Positions 1-9,129 of a DNA stretch of 58,369 nt are shown piece after piece. The stretch comes from Porphyromonas sp. oral taxon 278 str. W7784. Lineage in GTDB: Bacteria > Bacteroidota > Bacteroidia > Bacteroidales > Porphyromonadaceae. Position 1 is the stretch's first letter. Every line of letters starts with the position of its first letter. Where the stretch lies: NCBI RefSeq assembly GCF_000467855.2, contig NZ_KI259230.1, forward strand, positions 107,320 to 165,688, given 5' to 3'. The translations under genes and the position numbers were made by a program. Below the pieces are notes generated by a model that was not told the DNA's origin, made no database searches, and saw only the letters and a list, made by a program, of their open reading frames with translations.

Positions 1-2928
1 CTCGATGCCACGAATCATGAGCCAGTGATCGGGGCTTCGGTCCTGGTCAAGGGCGTCCCAGGTCAAGGTGCTTCTACCGACATCAACGGTAAGTTCACCT
101 TGAAGAACGTGAAGACAGGTGCCGTCCTCGTCGTATCCTCCATCGGGTATACGAAGAAGGAAGTCCCCGTCGGCAACCAGACCGAGCTGAAGATCGAGCT
201 CGCTAGCGAAGACAACCAACTCCAGGGGGTCGTCGTCACCGCTCTCGGTATCAAGCGCTCTCAGAAGGCGCTGAGCTATAATGTCCAGGAGGTCAAGAAC
301 GACGCTCTGACGACGGTCAAGGATGCCAACTTCATGAACAGCCTCAATGGTAAGGTCGCTGGGGTGAATATCAATGCTTCTGCTGCAGGTGTCGGTGGTG
401 CTACTCGTGTCGTCATGCGTGGTATCAAGTCGATCTCGGCAAATAATAATGCCCTCTACGTCATCGACGGGGTGCCCATCTTCAACGTGAACAATGGGAG
501 CACCTCCGGGGAGTACTCTTCGCAGCCTAGCGGTGAAGGGATCTCGGACATCAACCCCGACGATATCGAGAGCATGAGCGTACTCAGTGGGCCGGCTGCT
601 GCGGCTCTCTACGGGTCAAGTGCTGCTCAGGGGGTCATCCTCATCACCACGAAGAAGGGTAAGGAAGGCAAGGTCAAGCTCGAGTATAGCAACAGCACGA
701 CCTTCTCTAATCCCTTCATCATGCCACGCTTCCAGAGCGAGTATGGCAATCAGCCTGGCTCCTTCAAGAGCTGGGGTGCTAAGGGTAGCGCACTGGCGTA
801 TGATCCTGCTAAGTTCTTCAACACCGGTACGAACATCATCAACTCGGTCGCTCTGACCACGGGTACGGAGAAGAACCAGACCTACATCTCTGCAGCTACG
901 ACCAATGCAGCTGGTATCCTGCCCAACAATAAGTACAACCGCTACAACTTCACCTTCCGCAACTCGACGAAGTTCCTCGGTGACAAGCTCACGCTTGACC
1001 TCGGTGCGCAGTACATCCTTCAGGACCAGAAGAACATGGTGGCTCAGGGGTACTACTACAACCCACTACCTGCTCTCTACCTCTACCCTCGTGGGGAGAA
1101 CTTCGACGAAGTCCGTCAGTACGAAGTCTACGACGAAGCCCGCAACATCAGCGTGCAGAACTGGCGCTGGGGTAATGGTGGTATCGATATGGAGAACCCT
1201 TACTGGCAGATGTATCGCAAGAACCGCCTACAGAATCGTGAGCGCTATATGCTCAACGGTAGCCTGAAGTGGAAGGTGGCTAGCTGGATCGATCTGACGG
1301 GTCGTATCCGCGTCGACAACTCGATCGTCAACGGTAAGGATAAGTTCTATGCTGGTACCGATACCTATTGGACGGGTGGTAGCACCAAGGGTCGCTACAA
1401 CCAGAATAAGGCAGAGGAAAAGCAGATGTACGCCGATGCTATGGCTAACATCAACAAGACCTTCGCCGAAGACTATAGCCTCTCTGCTAATATCGGGGGT
1501 AGCCTCTCTAATACCTCCTACAATTCGCTGGGTTATGGTGGTCCTCTAGCAGACGTCCCCAACGGCTTCAACGTGTACAACGTAGACCGCAACAACGGTG
1601 CTCCTAGTGCAAGTGGCTGGAGAGAACGTGCTCTTGCTGTCTTTGGTAGTGCGGAGATCGGCTACAAGCGTCTGCTCTTCCTTACGATGACGGCTCGCAA
1701 TGAGTGGTCTTCTACGCTCGCTGGTACGGACCAGCTCTCCTACTTCTTCCCCTCGATCGGTCTCTCGGGTGTGATCTCAGATATGATCCAGCTCCCCAAG
1801 GCCGTCAACTACCTCAAGGCCCGTGTGTCCTACGCTGACGTAGGTTCGCCTCTGCCTCGCAACCTCACACAGCCTCGCTACACGTGGGACAGCAACTCTC
1901 GTACGTGGGTCGCTCCTACCTACCGTCCTCTTGGTAAGCTCTACCCAGAGAAGACTTCTTCTTGGGAAGCTGGGGTGAACTCGCGCTTCTTCGGCAATGC
2001 GCTCTCGCTGGATGTCACTTGGTATCTCTCCGATACGAAGAACCAGACCTTCAACGTGACGACCTCTCCTGCTAGTGGTTATTCTTCGATGTACGTACAG
2101 TCGGGTAATGTCCGCAACTACGGTATGGAGTTCGCTCTCGGCTACCGTCAGGACTTCGGTAAGCTACACTGGGAGACCAATGTCACCTACAGCTTCAACC
2201 GCAACCGTATCGTCGAGCTCCTAGACAACTACTACGACCCCGTCACCAAGGAAACCTACAGCCTGCCCTTCCTCAACCAGGGGAATGTCCGTCTGGTGAA
2301 GAATGGTACCATGGGTGACCTCTATACGTCTTCCGATTTCAAGCGTGACCAGGAGGGGAATATCTGGATCGACCCTTCGACTAACAACGTCGTCAAGGAA
2401 GAACTCTCTGAGCCCCGTAAGATCGGCTCCGTCCTACCTAGCGGTAACCTCGGCTGGCGTAATAGCGTCTCCTTCCAGGGGATCAACCTGACAGCTCTTC
2501 TCACGGCTCGCTTCGGTGGTCAGGTGACCTCCATGACGCAGGCTATGATGGATGCTTATGGTGTATCTAAGACGTCTGCTGATGCACGTAATGCCGGTGG
2601 TGTCGTAGTCAACAAGGGTCGTGTAGATGCCGAAGGCTACTACAATGTCGTCGGTGGTCGTGGTGGTATCACCCAGGAGTATCTCTATGATGCTACTAAC
2701 GTACGTCTTCAGGAGCTATCGCTCGGCTATACGCTACCTAAGAAGTGGCTTGCTAACAAGGCTCGCCTGACGGCTTCTGTCGTAGGGCGCAACCTCCTGA
2801 TGATCTACAATCATGCTCCATTCGACCCAGAGGCAACGGCTTCGACGGGTACGTATAACCAGGGTTCGGACATCTTCATGATGCCATCGCTGCGTAGCTT
2901 CGGCTTCAGCATCAAGATGGAATTCTAA
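1..2928 (+). CDS. SusC/RagA-family TonB-linked outer membrane transporter (5' end outside the window)
   Basis: The reading frame is open to the first base of the window, so the signal peptide and true start lie upstream; the first ATG/GTG inside the window is not a credible start. What remains begins in a carboxypeptidase-regulatory-like domain (GASVLVKG, then a DINGKFTLKNV-like strand), continues into a TonB plug (GVVVTALGI, then NNALYVIDGVPI and ALYGSSAAQGVILITTKKG) and ends in a long beta-barrel whose last residues are IKMEF with the usual terminal Phe. SusC proteins form a barrel capped by a SusD lipoprotein and import glycans using TonB energy. The SusD partner follows 31 bp downstream and a GH18 enzyme comes next, so the substrate is probably an N-glycan or another GlcNAc-containing glycan; that is inferred from context only. 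Family assignment is very secure. Confidence 0.95.
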   Translation, partial: LDATNHEPVIGASVLVKGVPGQGASTDINGKFTLKNVKTGAVLVVSSIGYTKKEVPVGNQTELKIELASEDNQLQGVVVTALGIKRSQKALSYNVQEVKNDALTTVKDANFMNSLNGKVAGVNINASAAGVGGATRVVMRGIKSISANNNALYVIDGVPIFNVNNGSTSGEYSSQPSGEGISDINPDDIESMSVLSGPAAAALYGSSAAQGVILITTKKGKEGKVKLEYSNSTTFSNPFIMPRFQSEYGNQPGSFKSWGAKGSALAYDPAKFFNTGTNIINSVALTTGTEKNQTYISAATTNAAGILPNNKYNRYNFTFRNSTKFLGDKLTLDLGAQYILQDQKNMVAQGYYYNPLPALYLYPRGENFDEVRQYEVYDEARNISVQNWRWGNGGIDMENPYWQMYRKNRLQNRERYMLNGSLKWKVASWIDLTGRIRVDNSIVNGKDKFYAGTDTYWTGGSTKGRYNQNKAEEKQMYADAMANINKTFAEDYSLSANIGGSLSNTSYNSLGYGGPLADVPNGFNVYNVDRNNGAPSASGWRERALAVFGSAEIGYKRLLFLTMTARNEWSSTLAGTDQLSYFFPSIGLSGVISDMIQLPKAVNYLKARVSYADVGSPLPRNLTQPRYTWDSNSRTWVAPTYRPLGKLYPEKTSSWEAGVNSRFFGNALSLDVTWYLSDTKNQTFNVTTSPASGYSSMYVQSGNVRNYGMEFALGYRQDFGKLHWETNVTYSFNRNRIVELLDNYYDPVTKETYSLPFLNQGNVRLVKNGTMGDLYTSSDFKRDQEGNIWIDPSTNNVVKEELSEPRKIGSVLPSGNLGWRNSVSFQGINLTALLTARFGGQVTSMTQAMMDAYGVSKTSADARNAGGVVVNKGRVDAEGYYNVVGGRGGITQEYLYDATNVRLQELSLGYTLPKKWLANKARLTASVVGRNLLMIYNHAPFDPEATASTGTYNQGSDIFMMPSLRSFGFSIKMEF

Positions 2929-2959
2929 GCTTCGCTCCCACTAAGCACTACTATTAGCA

Positions 2960-4504
2960 ATGAATATATCTAAGAAGATCCTCGTGACCTCACTGGTCAT
3001 AGCGGGTGCCCTCTCCAGCTGCACAAGTGGCTTCGATGAGATCAACGCTCCTGAGAATACCTTCACTAAGGACCAGCTCCGTGGTGACAACTACGAGATC
3101 GCTGCCTCCTTCCCTAAGCTTCAGTCACTGATCGTCCCCGCTGACCAGTCCGGTTACTTCCAGCACTTCAGCCTTACGGGGGATATCTGGGGACGCTTCC
3201 TCATGTCCAACACGAAGTGGAATAACAACTTCTCCGTGTATCGCTACATGCACGAGGGTTGGCTGAATACTCCCTTCAACATCCTGACGAGCTTCTATCC
3301 AGAGTTCCGTAAGGTCAAGGAGGCTACGAATGGTCAAGGCATCACCTTCGCTCTGGCGCTGATCAATCGTGTCGGTCTGATGCACCGCCTCACCGACCTC
3401 TATGGTCCTATCCCTTATACTCAGATCGAAGGGGGGAACCTCAAGGTTGCTTACGACTCTCAGGAAGTGGTCTACAAGGCCATGCTCGCTGACCTCAATA
3501 CGGCGATCAATGATCTTACGATCTACGTCTCGGCTAACCCAACGGCTAAGCTGATGGCAGACCAAGATCTGATCTATCGTGGTGACCTGAAGAAGTGGGT
3601 GCGCTTCGCTAACTCTCTGAAGCTTCGTCTAGCTATGCGTATGCGCTACGTCGAGCCTGCTCTAGCTAAGACTGCGGTAGAGGAAGCTGTGAACCACTCC
3701 ATCGGTGTGATCACGGACAATGCAGATAATGCGATCATCCATCAGAAGGGTAACAGCATGCTCTGGCTCATCACGAATGCTTGGAGTGATGCTCGTGTAG
3801 CAGCAGACCTGACGAGCTATATGAATGGATATAGCGACCCACGTCGCTCTGCTTACTTCACCAACTCAGGCTTCCCCGGTGCTGGCTATGATGGTCTTCG
3901 CTCTGGCTCTAACCAGGATGGCAGTGAGTACAACAAGTACTCCAATGTCAAGGTAGCTAGCAGCGATCCTACGATCATCCTTACGGCAAGTGAAGTAGCC
4001 TTCCTCAAGGCAGAAGCAGCGCTCATCGGATGGAATGTCGGTGGTGCTACGGCTAAGAGCCTATATGAAGATGGTGTACGCCTATCCTTCGCTCAGTGGG
4101 GCGCAGGTTCTGCTGACAGCTACCTAGCTAGCACGGCTACCCCTGCTAACTATACCGACCCCTCTGGTCGCTATAGCACGGGTGCAGTCAGCTCCATCAC
4201 TCCTCAGTGGGGTGACTCTGACTCAGAGGAGAAGAACCTAGAGCGTATCATCACGCAGAAGTGGATCGCTCTCTGGCCTCTCGGCTTCGAAGGCTGGTGC
4301 GAACACCGTCGTACGGGCTATCCTAAGTTCTTCCCTGTCGTAGGGACTGTCGAGTCTGCTTATGCTCACCTGGATGTAGCTAACCGCTTGCCCTTCTCTC
4401 GTACGGAGTATGATGTCAACTCGGCTAACGTACAGGCTGCTATCAAGCTCCTCGGTGGACCTGACGACTATACCACTAAGATGTGGTGGCAGAAGAAGAA
4501 CTAA
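2960..4504 (+). CDS. SusD/RagB-family glycan-binding outer membrane lipoprotein
   Basis: This 514-residue protein starts with a lipoprotein signal whose lipobox is ALSSC, with the acylated cysteine at residue 21. The body is alpha-helical with TPR-like features and Trp/Tyr-rich segments, as in the SusD-like group that pairs with SusC transporters. Typical landmarks are the RLTDLYGPIPYTQ segment near residue 145, TASEVAFLKAEAAL near 340 and an IITQKWIALWPLGFEGW segment near 430. SusD proteins sit on the cell surface as a hinged lid over the SusC barrel and trap the glycan. The gene lies 31 bp after the SusC gene and 36 bp before the GH18 gene, so all are probably in one transcript. The ligand cannot be read from the sequence. 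Confidence 0.94.
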   Translation: MNISKKILVTSLVIAGALSSCTSGFDEINAPENTFTKDQLRGDNYEIAASFPKLQSLIVPADQSGYFQHFSLTGDIWGRFLMSNTKWNNNFSVYRYMHEGWLNTPFNILTSFYPEFRKVKEATNGQGITFALALINRVGLMHRLTDLYGPIPYTQIEGGNLKVAYDSQEVVYKAMLADLNTAINDLTIYVSANPTAKLMADQDLIYRGDLKKWVRFANSLKLRLAMRMRYVEPALAKTAVEEAVNHSIGVITDNADNAIIHQKGNSMLWLITNAWSDARVAADLTSYMNGYSDPRRSAYFTNSGFPGAGYDGLRSGSNQDGSEYNKYSNVKVASSDPTIILTASEVAFLKAEAALIGWNVGGATAKSLYEDGVRLSFAQWGAGSADSYLASTATPANYTDPSGRYSTGAVSSITPQWGDSDSEEKNLERIITQKWIALWPLGFEGWCEHRRTGYPKFFPVVGTVESAYAHLDVANRLPFSRTEYDVNSANVQAAIKLLGGPDDYTTKMWWQKKN

Positions 4505-4540
4505 GGTGCGCCATAGTATCCATATTTAAGAACTACGTAT

Positions 4541-5680
4541 ATGAAGAATATTAAGTGTTTGGCACTAGCGGTAGGTGCTATCGTCACACTTGGAGCAAGC
4601 TCTTGCTCTAAGTGGACGGAGCTCGAGCAGTACAAGCCAACAGATAAGAGTGGTAATATCACGACTGAGGACTACTACGCTAACCTGCGTGCCTTCAAGA
4701 AGAGCGGTGCTCCTCTTGGCTTTGGTTGGTTTGGTGGTTGGACGGGTGTAGGTGCTTCGATGAAGACGCAGCTCATGGGGCTACCCGATAGCCTTGGTAT
4801 CGTGTCTCTGTGGGGAGCTGGTACGGCTGAGTTCGATGAAGCTCGCCGTGAAGACCTCAAGAAGGTACAGACGCTCAAGGGTACGAAGGTCCTGACAGGC
4901 TTCCAGGTTAATAGCGTCGGTGCTCAGCTGACCCCTCATGGTAAGACCACAGAGGAATACTGGGGATGGGAGAGCGGTACGAGTGAAGCGGCTCAGGCCA
5001 AGCAGACCGCTGCTATCATCAAGTATGCTAATGCACTCTGCGACCTCGTCGACAAGCTCGGCCTTGATGGCTTCGACTACGACTTCGAGCCTAACTACGA
5101 AGGTGAAGGGAACCTATGGTTCGACCACACGTGGACGGAAGCTAACGCTGGCTGGCGTAAGCTCACGGCAGAAGAGAAGGTGATCAAGACAAAGAACATG
5201 ACCACCTTCATCTCCACGCTTGGTAAGCGCCTTGGCCCTCAGTCAGGCACGGGTAAGCTCCTCACGCTCAATGGTGAGCCACAGAAGATGGTACCAGAGC
5301 TCGGGAAGTACTTCAACTACTTCATCGTCCAGGCCTATGACAGCTGGGGGGATGGAGACCTCGATGCTCGCCTCAAGAGCACGATCGACAACTACAGCGG
5401 TCAGCTCGAAGCAGCTGATGTCGCTCGTAAGTACATCGTCACGGAGAACTTCGAGAAGTGGGCTGGTCAAGGTGGTGCTGCCTACACTGACCGCTCTGGT
5501 AATGTGATGAGAAGTGTCGAAGGTATGGCTCGCTGGCTCCCCGTCGTAGATGGGAAGACGCTCCAGAAGGCAGGTGTAGGGACCTACCACATGGAGTATG
5601 AGTATACCGTCTCTGGTCAAGTAGGTACGTACCCTGCACTGCGCAAGGCTATGCGTATCATGGCTCCTCCTGTCAAGTAA
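4541..5680 (+). CDS. GH18 endo-beta-N-acetylglucosaminidase-like surface lipoprotein
   Basis: The 379-residue product has a lipoprotein signal (GASSC, cysteine 22) followed by a single TIM-barrel domain. The glycoside hydrolase 18 signature DxxDxDxE is complete: D176, D179, D181 and the catalytic acid E183 in DGFDYDFEP. A later QAYDSWG segment fits the barrel strand that contacts the N-acetyl group. GH18 enzymes use substrate-assisted catalysis; members of this size encoded beside SusC/SusD are generally endo-beta-N-acetylglucosaminidases (EndoF/EndoH-like) that cut the chitobiose core of N-glycans. A chitinase role is possible, but the lipoprotein form, the lack of chitin-binding modules and the locus layout favour glycoprotein deglycosylation at the cell surface. 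It lies 36 bp after susD and 18 bp before the next lipoprotein gene. Confidence 0.9.
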   Translation: MKNIKCLALAVGAIVTLGASSCSKWTELEQYKPTDKSGNITTEDYYANLRAFKKSGAPLGFGWFGGWTGVGASMKTQLMGLPDSLGIVSLWGAGTAEFDEARREDLKKVQTLKGTKVLTGFQVNSVGAQLTPHGKTTEEYWGWESGTSEAAQAKQTAAIIKYANALCDLVDKLGLDGFDYDFEPNYEGEGNLWFDHTWTEANAGWRKLTAEEKVIKTKNMTTFISTLGKRLGPQSGTGKLLTLNGEPQKMVPELGKYFNYFIVQAYDSWGDGDLDARLKSTIDNYSGQLEAADVARKYIVTENFEKWAGQGGAAYTDRSGNVMRSVEGMARWLPVVDGKTLQKAGVGTYHMEYEYTVSGQVGTYPALRKAMRIMAPPVK

Positions 5681-5698
5681 CTAATCATCCGTAAAGCA

Positions 5699-6883
5699 AT
5701 GAATAAGATGAATAAGACGATGCTTGGTGGTCTTGCTCTGGCTGCTGCCTTCCTCTCTGGTTGCTCCAATGCAGAGTACAAGCCCCTAGACAACTCGATC
5801 TATATTAATGGTGCTGCGGCTGATCCCCTGCGCATCATCACGGTAGGTGATGCAAGTAGCACGACGTCCATCCTAGTCCGCTCTGCAGCTCCTGCCAAGC
5901 AGACGATCACGGTGAATCTCGCTGTACAGCAGTCGGCGCTTGATGCTTACAACAAGCGTAACGATGCTAACTATGTACTGCTACCTACCGAATTCTATAC
6001 CCTCTCTGCTACTTCGCTCAAGATCGAGCAGGGCAAGGTCTCCACGCCTGAGCTCACGGTCACGATCAAGCCCTTCACCGAAGAGCTGAGCAAGAGTGGT
6101 AAGAAGTACGCTATCCCCCTCTCGATCACCTCGGTCTCTGGGGCTGACCTCTCCGTCCTCCAGGGCGAGAAGGACTTCATCATCGCCTGCGATCAGGTGA
6201 TCAAGACCAAGGCGATCAAGCTTCTACCCCAGCAGGGGATGAAGACGTCCTTCGCTGAAGGTGTCAAGACCGATACTTGGTCTGTCGAGATGCGTGTCAA
6301 GAGTGATGACATCCGTGCTAACTACAACAACCAGTCCTTCATGGGTATCTCCTCCGGTATTGATGGAGGTGGTGAAGGCTCAGGCTTCATCTTCGGTCGC
6401 TGGGAAGGCGATGTCCTCCAGTTCAAGGTCAATGGTCATGATGGTGTATCGGCTACGATCAAGCCCGAATCCAACAAGTGGTATCACGTGGCTCTTGTCT
6501 GCGCTAATGGTACGCTCTCGATCTACGTCAACGGTCAGCTGAACAAGCAGGAGCAGAACCTCAAGTTCGCTACCGTCGGTCAGTACAAGGACTTCACCTT
6601 CGCTTATCCTCGCTGGAGAAACCACCCCTATCGTAAGTCGAACTACTACATGAGTGAGATCCGCTTCTGGAATCGTGCCCTCACGGCTGCACAGATCCGT
6701 CGTAATCGCTTCTCTATCGACCCTGCTACTCCAGGCCTAGTTGCGTACTGGAAGCTGGACGAAGGGACGGGTACGACCTTCAAGGATGCTACGGGCCACG
6801 GCCACGATCTCGAGCTCTACCATGGCGAGGGTCAGCGTACGGCTCCCTCTCAGTGGGTAGACATTCGCTCTGACGAAGACTAA
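5699..6883 (+). CDS. Surface lipoprotein, DUF1735 domain plus LamG/concanavalin-like domain
   Basis: The start chosen gives a lipoprotein signal ending FLSGC (cysteine 22). Residues about 25-160 resemble the DUF1735 (BT_3987 N-terminal) beta-sandwich that recurs in Bacteroidota N-glycan loci. Residues about 180-385 look like a LamG/concanavalin A-type lectin fold: the segments WYHVALVCANGTLSIYVNGQ, EIRFWNRALTAAQI and LVAYWKLDEGTG are characteristic. No catalytic motif is visible. The likely role is a surface glycan-binding protein that holds the substrate near the GH18 enzyme and the SusCD importer. It is 18 bp after the GH18 gene and 23 bp before the next lipoprotein gene, in the same operon. 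Confidence 0.85.
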   Translation: MNKMNKTMLGGLALAAAFLSGCSNAEYKPLDNSIYINGAAADPLRIITVGDASSTTSILVRSAAPAKQTITVNLAVQQSALDAYNKRNDANYVLLPTEFYTLSATSLKIEQGKVSTPELTVTIKPFTEELSKSGKKYAIPLSITSVSGADLSVLQGEKDFIIACDQVIKTKAIKLLPQQGMKTSFAEGVKTDTWSVEMRVKSDDIRANYNNQSFMGISSGIDGGGEGSGFIFGRWEGDVLQFKVNGHDGVSATIKPESNKWYHVALVCANGTLSIYVNGQLNKQEQNLKFATVGQYKDFTFAYPRWRNHPYRKSNYYMSEIRFWNRALTAAQIRRNRFSIDPATPGLVAYWKLDEGTGTTFKDATGHGHDLELYHGEGQRTAPSQWVDIRSDED

Positions 6884-6906
6884 TCATCACATAGACTATC
6901 ATCCAT

Positions 6907-7944
6907 ATGAAGAGATATAATAAGCATTGGATCCTCGGCCTCTGTGCTGCCACGATGGCACTTGGCCTAGCTTCGTGTAAGAAGGATGCGGATTCGGTAG
7001 ATACCCTCCTAGAGCGTAACTATCCTCCTCGTGTCTATATTCAGGCAGACCGCTATTCGGTACCTGTCAATAGTTACCCCCTCCTGCACAGCAGTACGGG
7101 CATCACGGGGAATAATGTCGGCTACTTCACTGTTCGCCTCAATCGTCCCTCGACTCAGGACGTCGTCGTGACGCTCAAGTCGACGGTGAGCAACGAAGAG
7201 ATCGCTAGCGCTCTCACGCTCAGTGCTACCGAAGTCACTATCAAGGCTGGTCAGATCGCTAGCGAGCAAGTCTCTGCGACCCTCGACCTAGCTGCCCTGG
7301 CTACTCGTGAAGCTGCTGAGGAGTACACAGTCAAGGTCGTCATCGAGTCGATCAAGAGCGCTGCTAGCGGTGTCGCTATCAGTAGCAATCTCAACCTCTA
7401 CACGGCTACCTTCACGAAGTCTGCTCGTAGTGAAGATGCTCTTGTCGTAGGAAATTCGGATATCGACTTCTCGGCGGTCAACTACTTCGATATGGCAGAG
7501 CGTGCTTCGAAGTGGACGGTATCTCAGGTGACCTCCGGTATTGACGGGGGCAATGATCCCAAGCGTGTAATCGATGGTAACTACGGCACAGACTTCGCTT
7601 CGAACAACAGAGGCTTCAGCTTCGTCGTTGACTTCGGCAAGGTCGTCCCCAAGTTCCGTGGTGTCTCGGTCTACTACTGGGCAGACTGGGCTGCTCCCCG
7701 TGAGATCCAGCTCGAGTGCTCGGTAGATGGCGTGAAGTGGACTAACCTTGGTCGTGCCGATATCTCTGGTCTTACTGGAGAAAATAAGGCCTTCGTCGGT
7801 CTGAAGAAGGCTTATCCTGCTCGCTACGTCCGCTACACGATCACGAAGCCTGTGGGTCGTACCTCGGTGACTGAGTTCTACGCATTCGAAGATCCCGCTG
7901 AGGCTAGTGCCGACGACATCTTCGGAGGTGAGAACCAAGGATAA
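6907..7944 (+). CDS. Surface lipoprotein, DUF1735 domain plus F5/8 type C (discoidin) domain
   Basis: The 345-residue product has a lipoprotein signal ending LASC (cysteine 24). Residues about 40-175 form a second DUF1735-like beta-sandwich, as in the preceding gene. Residues about 190-335 match a discoidin/F5/8C carbohydrate-binding module: VIDGNYGTDFAS near the start, FVVDFGKVVPKFRGVSVYY in the middle and ARYVRYTITKP near the end are typical. It is the last gene of the operon; a strong terminator begins 22 bp after the stop codon. Expected role: surface glycan binding that complements the LamG protein, giving the locus two lectin types around one endoglycosidase. Binding specificity is unknown. 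Confidence 0.85.
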   Translation: MKRYNKHWILGLCAATMALGLASCKKDADSVDTLLERNYPPRVYIQADRYSVPVNSYPLLHSSTGITGNNVGYFTVRLNRPSTQDVVVTLKSTVSNEEIASALTLSATEVTIKAGQIASEQVSATLDLAALATREAAEEYTVKVVIESIKSAASGVAISSNLNLYTATFTKSARSEDALVVGNSDIDFSAVNYFDMAERASKWTVSQVTSGIDGGNDPKRVIDGNYGTDFASNNRGFSFVVDFGKVVPKFRGVSVYYWADWAAPREIQLECSVDGVKWTNLGRADISGLTGENKAFVGLKKAYPARYVRYTITKPVGRTSVTEFYAFEDPAEASADDIFGGENQG

Positions 7945-7966
7945 TCTTTCCTCCTTCCCCTTTACG

Positions 7967-8012
7967 ATCCGCCCCTCGAAGGTCTGTCCTTCGAGGGGCG
8001 GATTCTTTTGTT
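7967..8012 (+). terminator. Rho-independent terminator of the GH18 locus
   Basis: A perfect 16-bp stem (7967-7982 with 7988-8003) closes a 5-base loop and is followed by TCTTTTGTTT. It sits 22 bp after the last gene of the operon. Confidence 0.92.
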
Positions 8013-8114
8013 TAGATCCAGGGGCAAGCAGGGTAGCTAGCCCATAGATTTTTTCCCTACCTACGCACCCAGCGAAAGCCCTTGCTCCAGGCCTCTCTTC
8101 CACGAGCCTCTGTA

Positions 8115-8220
8115 CCCCCGTTTTGCGACCCACGGTGGGTCGCGGATGCGACCTACCGTGGGTCGTCTCGACGACCAGTAGGTTTTTTCGACGATCTTAC
8201 CGTAGGTTGTTTTTGGGTGG
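8115..8220 (-). repeat. Composite palindromic intergenic element, copy A (inverted relative to copies B-D)
   Basis: This stretch is built from consecutive short palindromes. GCGACCCACGGTGGGTCGC at 8125-8143 is followed by a GCGACCTACCGTGGGTCGTC module at 8149-8168, then a CGACCAGTAGGTTTTTTCGA module and a diverged CTTACCGTAGG module near 8197-8207, with a G/T-rich flank. Read on the minus strand, the module order matches copies B (17218), C (22592) and D (58326), including the internal run of six A before CCTAC. It lies between the operon terminator and the rplY promoter. No coding function is seen. Confidence 0.8.
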
Positions 8221-8291
8221 GGTAGAGGAGCCCGTCGGAGACCCACGTTTACGGGGTAGAGGTCGAGACTGTCTATGTCGATAGAAATCAC

Positions 8292-8299
8292 TACCTTTG
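8292..8299 (+). promoter_or_regulatory. Putative -7 box for rplY (TACCTTTG)
   Basis: TACCTTTG matches the Bacteroidota -7 consensus TAnnTTTG. It would give a leader of about 113 nt before rplY. I see no clear -33 TTTG at the right distance, so the call is moderate. Confidence 0.5.
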
Positions 8300-8419
8300 C
8301 TGGCGTTTTACGATTGTCTCGAAACGACGAGAAGCCCCTAGACCTCCAGCAGGCAGGGACTCGTGTGATGGGAAATTAGAAGACACTAATTTTGAGTAAC
8401 ACAATTATTAAGTAAGAGA

Positions 8420-8995
8420 ATGAAGACATTCCAACTCTCAGGTCAGCTCCGCTCAGAGCTTGGCAAGAAGGCTTCTAAGGGCCTTCGCGCTGGGGATCAG
8501 ATCCCTGCAGTCCTCTACGGAGGCAACGAAGTCATCCACTTCACCGTAAGCCAGGATGGCGTGCGTAACCTCGTCTACTCTCCAGACATCTTCGTGATCG
8601 ACCTCGACATCGAAGGTCGTCAGGTCAAGGCTGTACTGAAGGACCTTCAGTTCCACCCTGTGACTGACGCTATCCTTCACCTCGACTTCCTCCAGGTAGA
8701 AGCTACGAAGCCTATCGTCATGGAAGTACCTGTAGTCCTCACGGGTCACGCCGAAGGGGTTAAGGCAGGGGGTAAGCTCAGCCTCGAAATGCGCAAGCTG
8801 AAGGTTCGTGCTCCTTACACCGAGATCCCCGAGAAGCTCTTCATCGACGTCACCGAGCTCGGTCTTGGTAAGACGATTCAGGTGGGTGCCCTCTCCTTCG
8901 AAGGCCTCGAAGTCATCAACGCTAAGAACGCTGTCGTCTGCGCCGTCAAGCTCACTCGTGCTGCTCGTGGTGCTATGGCTAAGAGCGGTAAGTAA
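8420..8995 (+). CDS. rplY: 50S ribosomal protein L25 / general stress protein Ctc
   Basis: The 191-residue protein is the long, two-domain (CTC/TL5) form of L25. The N-terminal domain carries the signature KGLRAGDQIPAVLYGG (about residues 20-35) and binds 5S rRNA. The C-terminal beta domain (about 95-185) includes VLTGHAEGVKAGGKLSL and ends in a short basic tail. It stabilises the central protuberance of the large subunit. It stands alone, with its own candidate promoter about 120 bp upstream and a stable hairpin 55 bp downstream. Start choice is simple: the first Met begins the conserved domain. Confidence 0.96.
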   Translation: MKTFQLSGQLRSELGKKASKGLRAGDQIPAVLYGGNEVIHFTVSQDGVRNLVYSPDIFVIDLDIEGRQVKAVLKDLQFHPVTDAILHLDFLQVEATKPIVMEVPVVLTGHAEGVKAGGKLSLEMRKLKVRAPYTEIPEKLFIDVTELGLGKTIQVGALSFEGLEVINAKNAVVCAVKLTRAARGAMAKSGK

Positions 8996-9050
8996 GCCCG
9001 TAGCCTAAGGTGTGAGCTACAAACGAGGCTCATACCCTATATATCCTATC

Positions 9051-9088
9051 CTAGAGGCTATCCTACCTGAGAGTAGGGTAGCCTCTAG
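9051..9088 (+). terminator. Stem-loop downstream of rplY, probable terminator
   Basis: A 16-bp stem with a single G-T pair (9051-9066 with 9073-9088) and a 6-base loop follows rplY. There is no good U-tract after it, so it may act as a 3'-end-protecting hairpin instead. Confidence 0.6.
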
Positions 9089-9129
9089 CTCACTTATATG
9101 CGCTCGTAGCGCACCCTTTATTTCACCAG

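Noticed and set aside
7288-8133. 281-codon minus-strand frame over the F5/8C lipoprotein gene and its terminator
   Set aside because: It runs through a strong terminator and a repeat element and has no family features.
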